NCBI GenBank assembly: GCA_963770545.1
Contig: CAVYQF010000006.1
Coordinates: forward strand, 242,987-306,986
DNA: 64,000 bases
Origin: RYN-230 sp963770545
GTDB lineage: Bacteria > Actinomycetota > Actinomycetes > Streptosporangiales > Streptosporangiaceae
Direction: 5' to 3'
Of this stretch, positions 34,819-43,274 are shown piece by piece. Numbering within the stretch: position 1 is the first letter of the stretch; each line of letters starts with the position of its first letter. Below the pieces are notes generated by a model, which saw only the letters and a list, made by a program, of their open reading frames with translations, was not told the origin of the DNA and did no database searches. Position numbers and translations under genes: made by a program.

Positions 34819-36392
34819 CAGGTGTGTAAAGATCTTTTAGCTTCGAGCTGGTTTCCGCTTTTACCTGATTCGTCCTGGGTAGGCGATGTCGAGTTCGTTG
34901 AGTGCTTCGCGCCAGCCCATGACGCGTTGTCCTTCGATGAGGCGTGCGGGCTGGTCGCTGCGCTTGCCGGTTTCCTGCCGGCGTGCGGCGCGCTCGCGGG
35001 CCCGCTTGTCCTCGATGTTGATGATCGCCAGCCAGAGCAGCTTGACGACGGCGTCGTCGCCGGGGAAGTGGCCGCGGGCCTTGGTCACCTTCCGCAGCTG
35101 GTAGTTCAGCGACTCGATGCTGTTGGTGGTGTAAAGCAGCTTCCGCACCGGCGGGGTGAAGGCCAGGAACGGCGTGAACCGGTCCCAGGCGTTCTCCCAG
35201 ACCCTGGCGGCCTGCGGGATACTTCTGGCCGAGGGGCGAGGCGGAGAAGGCGGCCAGGGCGTCGAACGCGGCATCGGCGTCCACGGCGGTGTAGATGGTG
35301 CGCAGCCCCGCGGCGACCGCGGCGGCATCGCGGCGGGCGACCGGCCGCAGGCTGTTGCGGATCAGGTGGACCACGCATGTCTGCACGACGGTGTGCGGGA
35401 ACGCGGCGCAGATGGCGTCCTCGAACCCGTCCAGGCCGTCGCAGCAGGCGATGAGGATGTCGCAGACGCCGCGGTTGCGCAGGTCGGCGGTGACGCTGGC
35501 CCAGAAGCGGGCGCCCTCCCCGGCGGTCGCGGTGTCGAGCGGGGTTTTGGCCAGCCAGATGCCCAGCACGTGCTTTTCCCCGTCGGTGTCGATGCCGGCC
35601 GCGAGGTAGGCGGGCTTGCTCTGCACGACGTGGTTGTCGCGGACCTTGACCATGATCGCGTCCAGGAACACCACGGCGTAAACAGGATCGAGCGGCCGGC
35701 TCTGCCAGGCTCTCACCTCCTCCAGCACGGCATCGGTGATCCGCGACACCGTCTCACGCCGACAGTTCGGTGCCGTAGACCTGCTTGAGGTGATGCAGGA
35801 TGTCGCGGACACTCATCCCGTGCGCGTAAAGGCTGATGATCATGTCGTCCAGGCCGCCGGAGATCCGCCCGGACCGTTTGGGCACCAGCCGCGGCTCGAA
35901 GTCCCCGGCCCGGTCACGGGGCACCTCGATGCCCACCGGCCCGATCCCGGTCTGCACCTTCTTGCTGATCGTGCCATTCCGCGAGTTCCCGGAATTATGG
36001 CCGGACGGGTCATGCCGGGCATAGCCCAGGTGCCCGGTCAGCTCAGCCTCCAGCGCCCGCTCCAGCACCGCCTTGACCAGCTCACCCAGCATGCGACCCC
36101 TCGCTGGTCAGCCGCAGCCCCCCGGCCTCGTCCCGCGACCGCTCCAGCAGCGCGTCCAGCAGCCGGTCATCGATCAGCTCCCGCAAAGGACCCAGCCGCT
36201 GCGCGGCTGAGGGGGATTTATCCCCGCCGTAATGAGCAGCCTCCCCCAAAAGCCCATCCGCATCCGCAGTACGCATCAGCCCGGCCGAACCAGGCTCTTG
36301 GCGTGTAATGGACATGATCGTGGTTCTCCCCCCGTAACAGTGACCATTCCCACTGGCCACTCAGTTCCCTTTAATCACTCCTTACACACCTG
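34819..36392 (-). mobile_element. IS256-family insertion sequence, decayed
   Basis: About 1.57 kb bounded by inverted CAGGTGTGTAA (34819-34829) and its complement (36382-36392). One transposase gene inside is broken by three frameshifts. Flanking 8-mers do not match, so no target-site duplication is visible. Lies 19 bp from the next transposon. Confidence 0.8.
34861..36315 (-). pseudogene. IS256-type (mutator) transposase with three +1 frameshifts
   Basis: Pieces in order: LRELIDDRLLDALLERSRDE; ELVKAVLERALEAELTGHLGY; GFEPRLVPKR-like segment (DFEPRLVPKRSGRISGGLDD); then DPVYAVVFLDAIMVKVRDN with the first Asp, ILIACCDGLDGFEDAI with the second, CVVHLIRNSLR, and YTTNSIESLNYQLRK with the C-terminal Glu. 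Frame changes at about 36097, 35765 and 35208 each look like one added base. All DDE residues survive, so decay is recent or the indels are errors. Confidence 0.85.
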
Positions 36393-36499
36393 GAGAGATA
36401 CCCCCGACAGGTGTTCACGTTTAGGGTTGACCTGCGGTTTTAGGGGCTGGCCGGAGGCCTGGCCACAGGTTAAGCGGGCGCCGGCCACATGATCTTGGT

Positions 36500-36883
36500 T
36501 CAGCGCTGCCAGCGGGGGTCTGTGTCGGCGATTTCCTGGCTGAGGGTTTCCAGTTCGGTGATGAGGGCGTGCAGGCGGCGCTGGTTGCCGAACCAGGGCT
36601 GGTAGTCGGCGAGCTGGTCATCAGACAGGATCCGGGTGACGGTTTTGCCGTTTATCTTGCGGGTCCACTGGTGGTAGGGGCCGTGCAGCTGGGGCGGGTC
36701 GGCGCGGCAGCGGCACCGGGGGTAGCCGCAGCGGGTCATCCGCTCGGTGAGGGTGCCGGGCAGGATGAAGCTGGCCACGGTGAGCTGGGCGATCTGCGCG
36801 GCGATTGCGGCGGCGCGGGCCTGCTGGGCGGGTGTGGGCGACACGCAGTCATTTTCGCAGCCGGGGTCCGGTGTCTCGCGCAT
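36500..36883 (-). CDS. DUF6788-like small protein
   Basis: 127 residues. ERMTRCGYPRCRCRADPPQLHGPYHQWTRKINGKTVTRIL carries a Cys pair and the HGPYY-like block typical of this small family, followed by a C-terminal helix LHALITELETLSQEIAD. Such proteins are often encoded beside transposases in actinobacteria and may bind DNA; role unproven. Divergent from the recombinase-like gene, 21 bp away. Confidence 0.75.
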   Translation of the reverse strand: MRETPDPGCENDCVSPTPAQQARAAAIAAQIAQLTVASFILPGTLTERMTRCGYPRCRCRADPPQLHGPYHQWTRKINGKTVTRILSDDQLADYQPWFGNQRRLHALITELETLSQEIADTDPRWQR

Positions 36884-36904
36884 TCCTTACAGTATAAATC
36901 CTGT

Positions 36905-37795
36905 ATGGATTCTGGTGAGACCGCCGCGTATATCCAGCGGTGGCAGCCGTCGCCGGTGTCCGGGCCGGGCGCATGCTTCGCGCGGGCGGTGGTCGCTGAT
37001 GCCCGGCCGGCCGGGCGGGAACGGGCGAAGAACCTGCTGTGGGCTGCGGGCCGGCTCGCTGACTGGGGCGCCGGGCTCGGGCTGGAGCCGGTCCCGGGGG
37101 TGCTGCACCCGTCGGTGATCGAGCGGTTCACCGCGCACGCGCCTGCGCTGACAGGCGTGACACGGCGGACGCTGCGGGCGAACCTGCGGTTCCTGGCCCG
37201 GCGCGTCGTGCCCGGGCTGGCACCGGCGGACGTGCCGCTGCCCCGCGAGCGCGCCAAGCACCCTTATAGTCCCGCGGAGATCGCCGGTTATCTGGCGCTG
37301 GCGGCCGCGCAGCCGACGGTGGCGCGGCGGATGCGCGCCAGCGGGCTGGTCTGCCTCGGGGCCGGTGCCGGGCTGATCCGCGGCGACCTGCGCCAGGCCC
37401 GCGGCACTGACGTGATCTGCAGGCCGGGCGGGGTAGTCGTGCAGGTGCGCGGCGCCCGGCCACGGGCCGTGCCAGTGCTCGCCCGCTACCACGAGCCGCT
37501 GCTGGCTGCCGCGGCGTTCGCCGGGGACCAGCTGATCGCCGGCGGCGCTGACCCGGCCCGGCGGAACCTGACCACCCCGCTGGTCACCGCGCTGGCGGGC
37601 GGGACCGGCCTGCCGAGGCTGGACACCTCCCGGCTGCGGGCGACCTGGCTGGCCGGCTGCGCCCGCCAGATCGGGCTGGCCACGTTCATGCACGCCGCGG
37701 GCATCACCTGCAGCCAGCGGCTCGGCGACCTGCTCGCCACCCTGGCCCCCGGCAGCGAAGCCGAGGCGATTGCGCTGCTGGGCGGTCAGCGGTGA
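36905..37795 (+). CDS. Tyrosine-recombinase-like protein lacking catalytic residues
   Basis: 296 residues. An N-terminal core-binding-like half (RTLRANLRFLARRVVPGL) precedes a catalytic-like domain. The usual TGLRxxEL reads AGLIRGDL, the HxLRH box reads SRLRATW, and the C-terminal Tyr segment reads CSQRLGDLL with no Tyr, so most catalytic residues are absent. It overlaps the DDE transposase by 4 bp (GTGA) and is probably an accessory DNA-binding subunit of that transposon. Fold assignment by eye. Confidence 0.65.
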   Translation: MDSGETAAYIQRWQPSPVSGPGACFARAVVADARPAGRERAKNLLWAAGRLADWGAGLGLEPVPGVLHPSVIERFTAHAPALTGVTRRTLRANLRFLARRVVPGLAPADVPLPRERAKHPYSPAEIAGYLALAAAQPTVARRMRASGLVCLGAGAGLIRGDLRQARGTDVICRPGGVVVQVRGARPRAVPVLARYHEPLLAAAAFAGDQLIAGGADPARRNLTTPLVTALAGGTGLPRLDTSRLRATWLAGCARQIGLATFMHAAGITCSQRLGDLLATLAPGSEAEAIALLGGQR

Positions 37796-39284
37796 GCATC
37801 CCGCTGCCCCGGCCCGGGGAGATCATCGGGGCCTCCGGGATCGCGACGCGGATCGAGGCGCTGCTCCCGGCCGGGGTCCGCCACCGCCAGCTCAAAGCCA
37901 GCACCTTAATCCTGGGCATGATGCTCACCCAGGCAGACCGCCGTCCCGCGCACCTGACTGAGGTGCATGCCGCGCTGACCGCGCTGCCCCCTGCCGACCA
38001 GGCGCGGCTGGGCGTGACCGAGGACTGGCGGCACGGCCCGCACCAGCTCACCTACCGCCAGACCGAGCACACCTTCGGCCTCATCACCAAGGCCCTGAAG
38101 AAAGACACCCCGGACGGCACCCCCTCCGCCGTCCTTGCCACCGTGCTGGATGACCTGCTGGAAGCCAGCATCCCGGGCGAGTACAAGACCGCCTCCACGG
38201 CGCTGGCCGCCGACTGGACCGACGTGGAGTCCTTCTCCCGCCCCCCGCCGTCAGGCAGCAGGACATGCGCCGACCCCGAAGCCTCCTGGGGACACCGCAA
38301 CTCGGCCTGCCCGGCCCCAAAGGGGAGATGTTCTTCGGGTATTACCTGTCCGCCGCCACGATGACCCGCGACGAGGACGGCCCGCCCGTCCCGGAACTGA
38401 CCCGCCGGATCACCCTGACCGCCTGCCACGCCGACCCGGTCCGCGCCTTCACTCCCGTGCTGGCCCGCATGCCCGCACACGGCATCCCGCTCGGCGACAT
38501 CCTGGCCGACTCCGGCTACGCCCACCCCGACCCTGCCGCCTGGGCCCTCCCCCTCCGCCAGGCCGGCGCGCAGCTCATCTGCGACCTGCACCCGCACGAC
38601 CGCGGCCCCCAGGGCACCAGCCACGGCGCCATCATCGCCAACGGCAACCTCTACTGCCCCGCCACCCCCCAGCCACTGCTGCACCTGGGACCGCTGGCCC
38701 CCACCGCCACCACAGACCAGATCACCGCGCACGACCAGCAGACCGCCGAACTCGCCCGCCACAAACTCGGCCGCCTCACCGCCGACGACACCGACGGCCA
38801 CCACCGCGTCACCTGCCCCGCCACCGCAGGCAAACTCCGCTGCCCGCTCCGCCCGGCGCTCGATGACGCTCGACCGCAGCCGCCCCGAGATCCTCACCCC
38901 ACCGCAGCACCCGCCGGCCTGCTGCACCCAGCAGACCCTCACCATCTCACCCGGACATCGCGGCCAAGACCCGGCAAAAACACGACTACCCCTCGGCCGC
39001 GCACCGCCGCCCCTACCCCCGCCGCACCACCGCCGAACGGGGCTTCTCCACCGATCAAAGACACAGCCAGCAACACCATCGCCCGCGGCTGGTGCCGCCT
39101 CATGGGCCTGCCACCCCTCGCGCTCTGGCAGGCCTGCCTGCACGCCGTCCGCAACCAGCGCATCCTGGACGCCTGGAACACCCGCCAGGCCGAAAACCAG
39201 CGCCGCGCGGCCGCCGGGCTCCCACCCAAGACCAGGAAACGCCGCCGGAAAACCTCCCTCGCCAGCCTCACCGCCCCGCCCTGA
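37792..39284 (+). pseudogene. DDE transposase, multiple frameshifts
   Basis: Starts IPLPRPGEIIGASGIATRIEALLP and has AADWTDVESFSRP with a candidate first Asp. After frame changes near 38320, 38860, 38955 and 39050 the protein continues through FFGYYLSAATMTRDE, ILADSGYAHPDPAAW, KTRQKHDYPSAAHRR and TAERGFSTIKDTASN, ending in ARGWCRLMGLPPLALW, a C-terminus shared by actinobacterial transposases. Stop at 39284. Broken, so the transposon is not autonomous. Confidence 0.75.
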
Positions 39285-39495
39285 CCAGGACCCGCACACT
39301 GCGCCACGCGCCGCTCACCAGCACGCCGCTCACCCGGCCCCAGCACGCCCCCGGCCAGCCAGCAAGCCCCATCCCAGGCCACCTGCCAGCCGCGCAGCAC
39401 AGGAAAACAAGATCAACTCAGGCCAAGCGGCCAGGCCGCAGAAATGTCAGACCTAAACGTGAACATGGTCCCCACCGAAACGTGAAGACCACTCC

Positions 39496-39538
39496 GAGCC
39501 GCCTATCGGAATCGAACCGATGACCTACGCATTACGAG
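39496..39538. repeat. attachment site, distal copy of 43-bp repeat
   Basis: Identical to 47529-47571, beginning GAGCCGCCTATCGG and ending ATTACGAG. It reproduces the 3' half of the tRNA-Thr gene from the anticodon loop, as left by integrase-mediated insertion. Confidence 0.92.
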
Positions 39539-39634
39539 GAGGATTCAACCCGTCCCCAACCGTCCAGTGAGTCACACCTGTCCTGGTCGCCGGATCCCTC
39601 ATTCCGCGTACGTCCAAGGCCATCCAGTGCCGCT

Positions 39635-39653
39635 GTTAGCAGATGCGTTAGCA
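39635..39653. promoter_or_regulatory. GTTAGCA pair inside the distal element end
   Basis: GTTAGCA at 39635-39641 and 39647-39653, 12 bp period, 97 bp inside the attachment core. Candidate integrase arm-type binding sites, mirrored at 47470-47488. Confidence 0.55.
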
Positions 39654-39844
39654 CCGCGGACAGAGCCAACGGCCCTAGAGGCGGTACTTGGATCGTTCCG
39701 TTGTCCGGGCACGCCAGCACGTCGCGAAACCCCTCGGTCCATACTTGGTCCACGCGGGCAAGCATCTCTACTATTCCCCCAGCAGCCTGAGGCAAGGCAC
39801 ATAACGTCACTCGTCATAAAACCAAGGTTGGCGGTCACTCCGGA

Positions 39845-40732
39845 CTACTGTTCAACTAACTTAGCAGCTATTCTTGCTAGAAGATCATTATATTTAACTT
39901 GCAGGTCTTGACATTCGCCATGGTAAGTTACCTCCGTTTCGCTATGCGCCACGGTCTTGGTCAGAGAAATTGCCTCACTCCAAGCCGCAAGCGCTTCTTG
40001 TTCGCGTCCGAGATGAACCAAATCAGTGCCCAAGGTGTCCAAGCTTCGTATTAGGGCAGCCGTGTTTACCGAATCTCTCTGAGCCAACCTGCGGCGGAGC
40101 TTGACCGCTTCCCTCAGATTATACTGGCTGGCATTATAGTCTTCCACCTGGCACAGGTCATACCCGATCTTATCTAGCCTGTCGGCAAGATAAAGCATGA
40201 GCGGCGAGCTATTCGCTAGTCTATTTAGGCGTCTCTGTTTAGCCGTAATCTCTAGCCAAGGGCGCAACTGCTCAATCATCGATTCGTAGTGTGAGTCAGT
40301 ACTAGATACGCTCTTGCCTCGACGGATTGATTGCCGCCTCCATATGTATGCAGTTTGCAGAGTGCACCATGTTAGGCGTTCAGGATAACCCGGCAGTAAG
40401 AGGCACACTTCAAGATAAGCCTCGTAAGCGTTTGACCAGTAGGGCTCACTTTCGCGATCCCTGACTCTGCGTACATCGACGGGGAATTCAGCGAACAGGA
40501 TCGACCGGGTTTCATCTTTAGCCGCGTTCAGCGCTTTGAGGAATTGAAATATGCTTCTGCTTCTCTCACTCCATAGCTGCTTTGATACTTCATGTTCGTG
40601 GCGCGATTTCTCCTGCCAAGCATTCCAGGCTTGCGCCAGAAAGACGCCGGCAAGAGCCGCCGCGGCAGGAACGATCGTCGCAAGCGGACCTGTCATGGGG
40701 ATATCATGCCTTATCGCACTGGTATGGTCCAC
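39845..40732 (-). CDS. Membrane-anchored TPR-like protein, atypical composition
   Basis: 295 residues (ATG at 40696 gives 283). A single TM helix, LATIVPAAAALAGVFLAQAW, precedes a helical domain. The C-terminal part (SLDTLGTDLVHLGREQEALAAWSEAISLTKT) resembles tetratricopeptide units. The DNA is visibly AT-richer than the rest of the window, indicating foreign origin. It is the only gene at the distal end of the AICE and is read toward the attachment site. Function unknown; a cargo role is inferred. Confidence 0.65.
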   Translation of the reverse strand: MDHTSAIRHDIPMTGPLATIVPAAAALAGVFLAQAWNAWQEKSRHEHEVSKQLWSERSRSIFQFLKALNAAKDETRSILFAEFPVDVRRVRDRESEPYWSNAYEAYLEVCLLLPGYPERLTWCTLQTAYIWRRQSIRRGKSVSSTDSHYESMIEQLRPWLEITAKQRRLNRLANSSPLMLYLADRLDKIGYDLCQVEDYNASQYNLREAVKLRRRLAQRDSVNTAALIRSLDTLGTDLVHLGREQEALAAWSEAISLTKTVAHSETEVTYHGECQDLQVKYNDLLARIAAKLVEQ

Positions 40733-41455
40733 CTAGTGGAAGCATCGGTAAGTGCAACGGATAATCCAGTGGCAACCTGATCACGAACTCCTGGAGCGAA
40801 GGTGTTCGGAAACAGGAAGCAGCGCAGCAGCATGAATCACTGCTTAGGAGATCGTTCCCGCTCGCTTCCGACCTGCTGCGGCGCAGGTCGGAACTACTGC
40901 GGATGGTCCGCGTACGGCCGTGGGAGCCTCTGAGTCGCTTCCCGTTCTGGCACGGCTGTGGCACGGCCAGCTCGTGGTTGATCCCCGGTTTCGCCGGGTT
41001 GCTGATCTACGAGCCGTGGAGCACCTCGTCCAGACTGTCAAAGCCCCGGCGCGCTTGACCTGGGAAGCGCCGTCCATGAGTGTCGCCGTAGCCCCATCGC
41101 GGCGGCGCAGAGGGTTACCGGGCCGGTCGATTCGTCAGCGCTGGAGTCTTAGTCAGATTAAGAGTGTGAGCTTCGTCATATTTTTCTATTGTATATGTGT
41201 CAGAAAAAAGTTCCACATATCCCCGAGCCCGAGATGGAGTGACCGACATCCCCGGGGGTCCTTCAGGGTCCGCTTTAATCATTGCTCCTAATTGAATGCT
41301 GGAAAAACCCAACCAATGCCTGCTATCGCACAATAGGCCCGATCCTCCCAGTCGCTGTCAGTCCTACTCTGGTGAAGAACGAGTGATGCCCCCCCGACTG
41401 GTGGCTCAGCGGGAGGGCATCGAGGAAGACGCCAACCTGTCTGGAAGGAGTTCCC
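40733..41455. other. Gene-poor, AT-rich part of the AICE
   Basis: No convincing gene in about 720 bp. A patch at about 41150-41220 is strikingly AT-rich for this genome and includes an inverted ATATGTG/CACATAT (41193-41199, 41214-41220). Could be a replication origin or DNA-unwinding region, but this is positional inference. Confidence 0.45.
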
Positions 41456-41641
41456 TTGAGTAAAAGATACCCGTGGTCTGGCGCGGCGATACGCGGCAAC
41501 ATCAAAGTGTGCGATGTGGTGCGCATGGAGCCGCCACCGCCGTGGCAGTCATGGAGCCACACGGTCAGGTGGGTGATCGTAGAATTGGCCTACGCTACGC
41601 CAACCGCCACGTTGGTGTGGCTAGCGTATCTTCGCCGGTGA
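41456..41641 (+). CDS. Possible 61-residue peptide
   Basis: TTG start with a good GGAAGGAG 5-6 nt upstream. Encodes SKRYPWSGAAIRGNIKVCDVV and a hydrophobic Trp-rich end (VRWVIVELAYATPTATLVWLAYL) that could be a TM helix. No family recognised; kept because of the ribosome binding site. Confidence 0.3.
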   Translation: MSKRYPWSGAAIRGNIKVCDVVRMEPPPPWQSWSHTVRWVIVELAYATPTATLVWLAYLRR

Positions 41642-41712
41642 TCGCCGTCGTCCTGTAGTCATTCGAGTCGAGTTGGACCGTCGTCCCGATAGGTGCCGGT
41701 TTCTTGCCGGGG

Positions 41713-41784
41713 AAGATCACAGTCAGGGGTTTGCGCTTGCTTGCAAGCGACGCGACCGTAGGGAGCGCCCTTGACTGTGATCTT
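41713..41784. repeat. Long inverted repeat with inner hairpin
   Basis: Arms 41713-41729 and 41768-41784 pair over 17 bp with one mismatch (AAGATCACAGTCA at the ends). The 38-nt loop contains a second hairpin CGCTTG/CAAGCG. In a gene-poor stretch of the AICE. Candidate origin or transfer site, terminator, or structured RNA. Confidence 0.65.
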
Positions 41785-42152
41785 TACGCGGCGACAGGAT
41801 GCCCGGCGCGAGGAGGACGGCCCGGGCCAGATAGCGCAGGCGTGATAATTGGGATCGTTGCAGCCTGTGCCACCAGCCCACGGTGCGGGTTAGCTGACCG
41901 GCGTGCGGCGCCGCGCCCGTAGGGCTTCCGCCCGGCAGGGCGCGGCTGGCCGCCGCCCCACAGTCTCAGCGTCGCCCACCGCTCCCCGGCTCTCGGCCGC
42001 GGTGGCGCTCGGTCTGCAAGTCACGCATTCTCCCCCATGGCTACGCGCTCGCTGCGCCTGATCCGGCCCAGCGGGCCGGACGGCTGGTGCGCCGCAGGCG
42101 CGCCCTTGATGACAGTGAAGAAAATCCTCACAGGGCAACGAATCCCGCCGTG

Positions 42153-42351
42153 TCAGTCCGGGCGCTGATCCATGCTGGCCGCGATCGCCGACGGGAGATT
42201 CGCCCAGGGCGGCTGCGAGTCGGGCCAGGGTCCGGCTGCGGCAGCAGGAGGCTGGCTGCCGCTCTAGCTTGGACACCGTGTGCGCGCTGACTCCCGCCAG
42301 CTTGGCCAGCTCCGCCTGAGACAGCGCCCGCTGGCGACGGAGGTCCCGCAA
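42153..42351 (-). pseudogene. Small XRE-type HTH protein with late frameshift
   Basis: RDLRRQRALSQAELAKLAGVSAHTVSKLE then SRTLARLAAALGESP is a clear Cro/CI HTH. After GESP a one-base change switches to a frame reading AIAASMDQRPD and a stop at 42153-42155, which looks like the natural end; otherwise the frame runs on to 41890 with low-quality sequence. No clear start codon. Possibly a remnant of an element repressor. Confidence 0.55.
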
Positions 42352-42411
42352 CCGCTGACCATCGATAACGGCTGTCCATCGGTCCGCGTGGCCGGTGAGG
42401 CCTGACGGCCA

Positions 42412-42816
42412 TCACTCGGTCCAGTCGAATCGGGCCCAGATGGTGCGGCTGTGCTGGTCTCCGTCGATGCCGCATTCGCTGGCGAGGCCGCGGACAATGT
42501 CGAGCCCGTGGTGCTGGCTCGCGTTCCTGACGGTGGGAGTCCAGGGGCCGCCGTTGTCTTCTACTTCGATCCACGCGTAGTCGCCTGGGCTGATCTTGGC
42601 CCGAACAGTGAAGGTGCCGCCGGGCAAGCGTGAGTGGCTGTGGATGGCGGCGTTGGCGGCGAGTTCGGAAGCGCACAGGATCACGTCGTCGGCCATGGGG
42701 CAGCCGCGGAGCAGGGGCCGCAGATCGGCCCGGACTGCGCTGATCTGCTCCGGTGAGCCTGGGTAGGTGACGCCAGTGGTGCGTAACGCAAGCGCCCGGG
42801 GCGCGGGAGAGTTCAT
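42412..42816 (-). CDS. GHKL ATPase, anti-sigma (RsbW/SpoIIAB) type
   Basis: 134 residues. PGSPEQISAVRADLRPLL, the N-box MADDVILCASELAANAAIHSHS, and the G-box region WIEVEDNGGPWTP with GLDIVRGLASECGID match the many small stand-alone HATPase_c proteins of actinomycetes. These phosphorylate or sequester partners such as anti-anti-sigma factors. Divergent from the ABM/HTH operon; the gap holds two copies of the 15-bp operator. Confidence 0.85.
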   Translation of the reverse strand: MNSPAPRALALRTTGVTYPGSPEQISAVRADLRPLLRGCPMADDVILCASELAANAAIHSHSRLPGGTFTVRAKISPGDYAWIEVEDNGGPWTPTVRNASQHHGLDIVRGLASECGIDGDQHSRTIWARFDWTE

Positions 42817-42862
42817 CGGTCCTCGCTCGTGCGGCTGGCCTACGACCTCGGATGACGCAGAG

Positions 42863-42897
42863 CGTACTCTGAGTACTGGCAACGTATATTAAGTACG
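42863..42897. promoter_or_regulatory. Two 15-bp palindromic operator candidates
   Basis: CGTACTCTGAGTACT (42863-42877) and CGTATATTAAGTACG (42883-42897) fit CGTAC-N5-GTACG, start-to-start 20 bp. They lie between the divergent ATPase and ABM genes. A third, perfect copy is at 44506-44520. Confidence 0.65.
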
Positions 42898-42965
42898 TGA
42901 CACTTCGTATACTAGGTCAGCACGCTAAGTGCGAGCATGGCGGTCACGGGACTTGGAGGAGACTC

Positions 42966-43274
42966 ATGTTCGGTCTATTCGTCCGCTTCACGTGCAAGGA
43001 CGAGGCCAGCGCCGAGGCTTACGACCGGCTAGTAGCCGAGACCGTCGAAGCCATCAAGGCGAACGAGCCGGGAACGCTTGTGTACGCGACCCACCTGGTG
43101 GAGGGCCAGCCATTGCAGCGGATCTTCTACGAGCTGTACCGGGACAAGGCCGCGTTCGAGGCCCATGAGGCGTCCCCGGCCACCCGCCGCTACCTGGCCG
43201 AGCGGGACCAGTATCTATCCAGCACCGAGGTTGACTGGCTGACCCTGCAGACGGGCAAGGGCACGGGCGGTTGA
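42966..43274 (+). CDS. Antibiotic-biosynthesis-monooxygenase (ABM/YgiN) family protein
   Basis: 102 residues, dimeric ferredoxin-like fold. FGLFVRFTCKDEASAEAYDRLVAETVEAIKANEPGTLVYATH and RIFYELYRDKAAFEAHEASPATRRYL are typical of YgiN-like quinol monooxygenases. Preceded by GGAGGA. The downstream HTH-TPR gene starts inside its stop codon (TTGA overlap), so they form an operon. The role in a mobile element is unclear. Confidence 0.88.
   Translation: MFGLFVRFTCKDEASAEAYDRLVAETVEAIKANEPGTLVYATHLVEGQPLQRIFYELYRDKAAFEAHEASPATRRYLAERDQYLSSTEVDWLTLQTGKGTGG

Larger units (their letters stand above)
36412..39465. mobile_element. 3.05-kb transposon with DUF6788-like, recombinase-like and DDE genes
   Basis: Perfect 14-bp terminal inverted repeats TGTTCACGTTTAGG at 36412-36425 and complement at 39452-39465. 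Inside: a leftward DUF6788-like gene, a rightward tyrosine-recombinase-like gene and an overlapping DDE transposase, now frameshifted. The right end lies 31 bp from the AICE attL. Confidence 0.8.
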
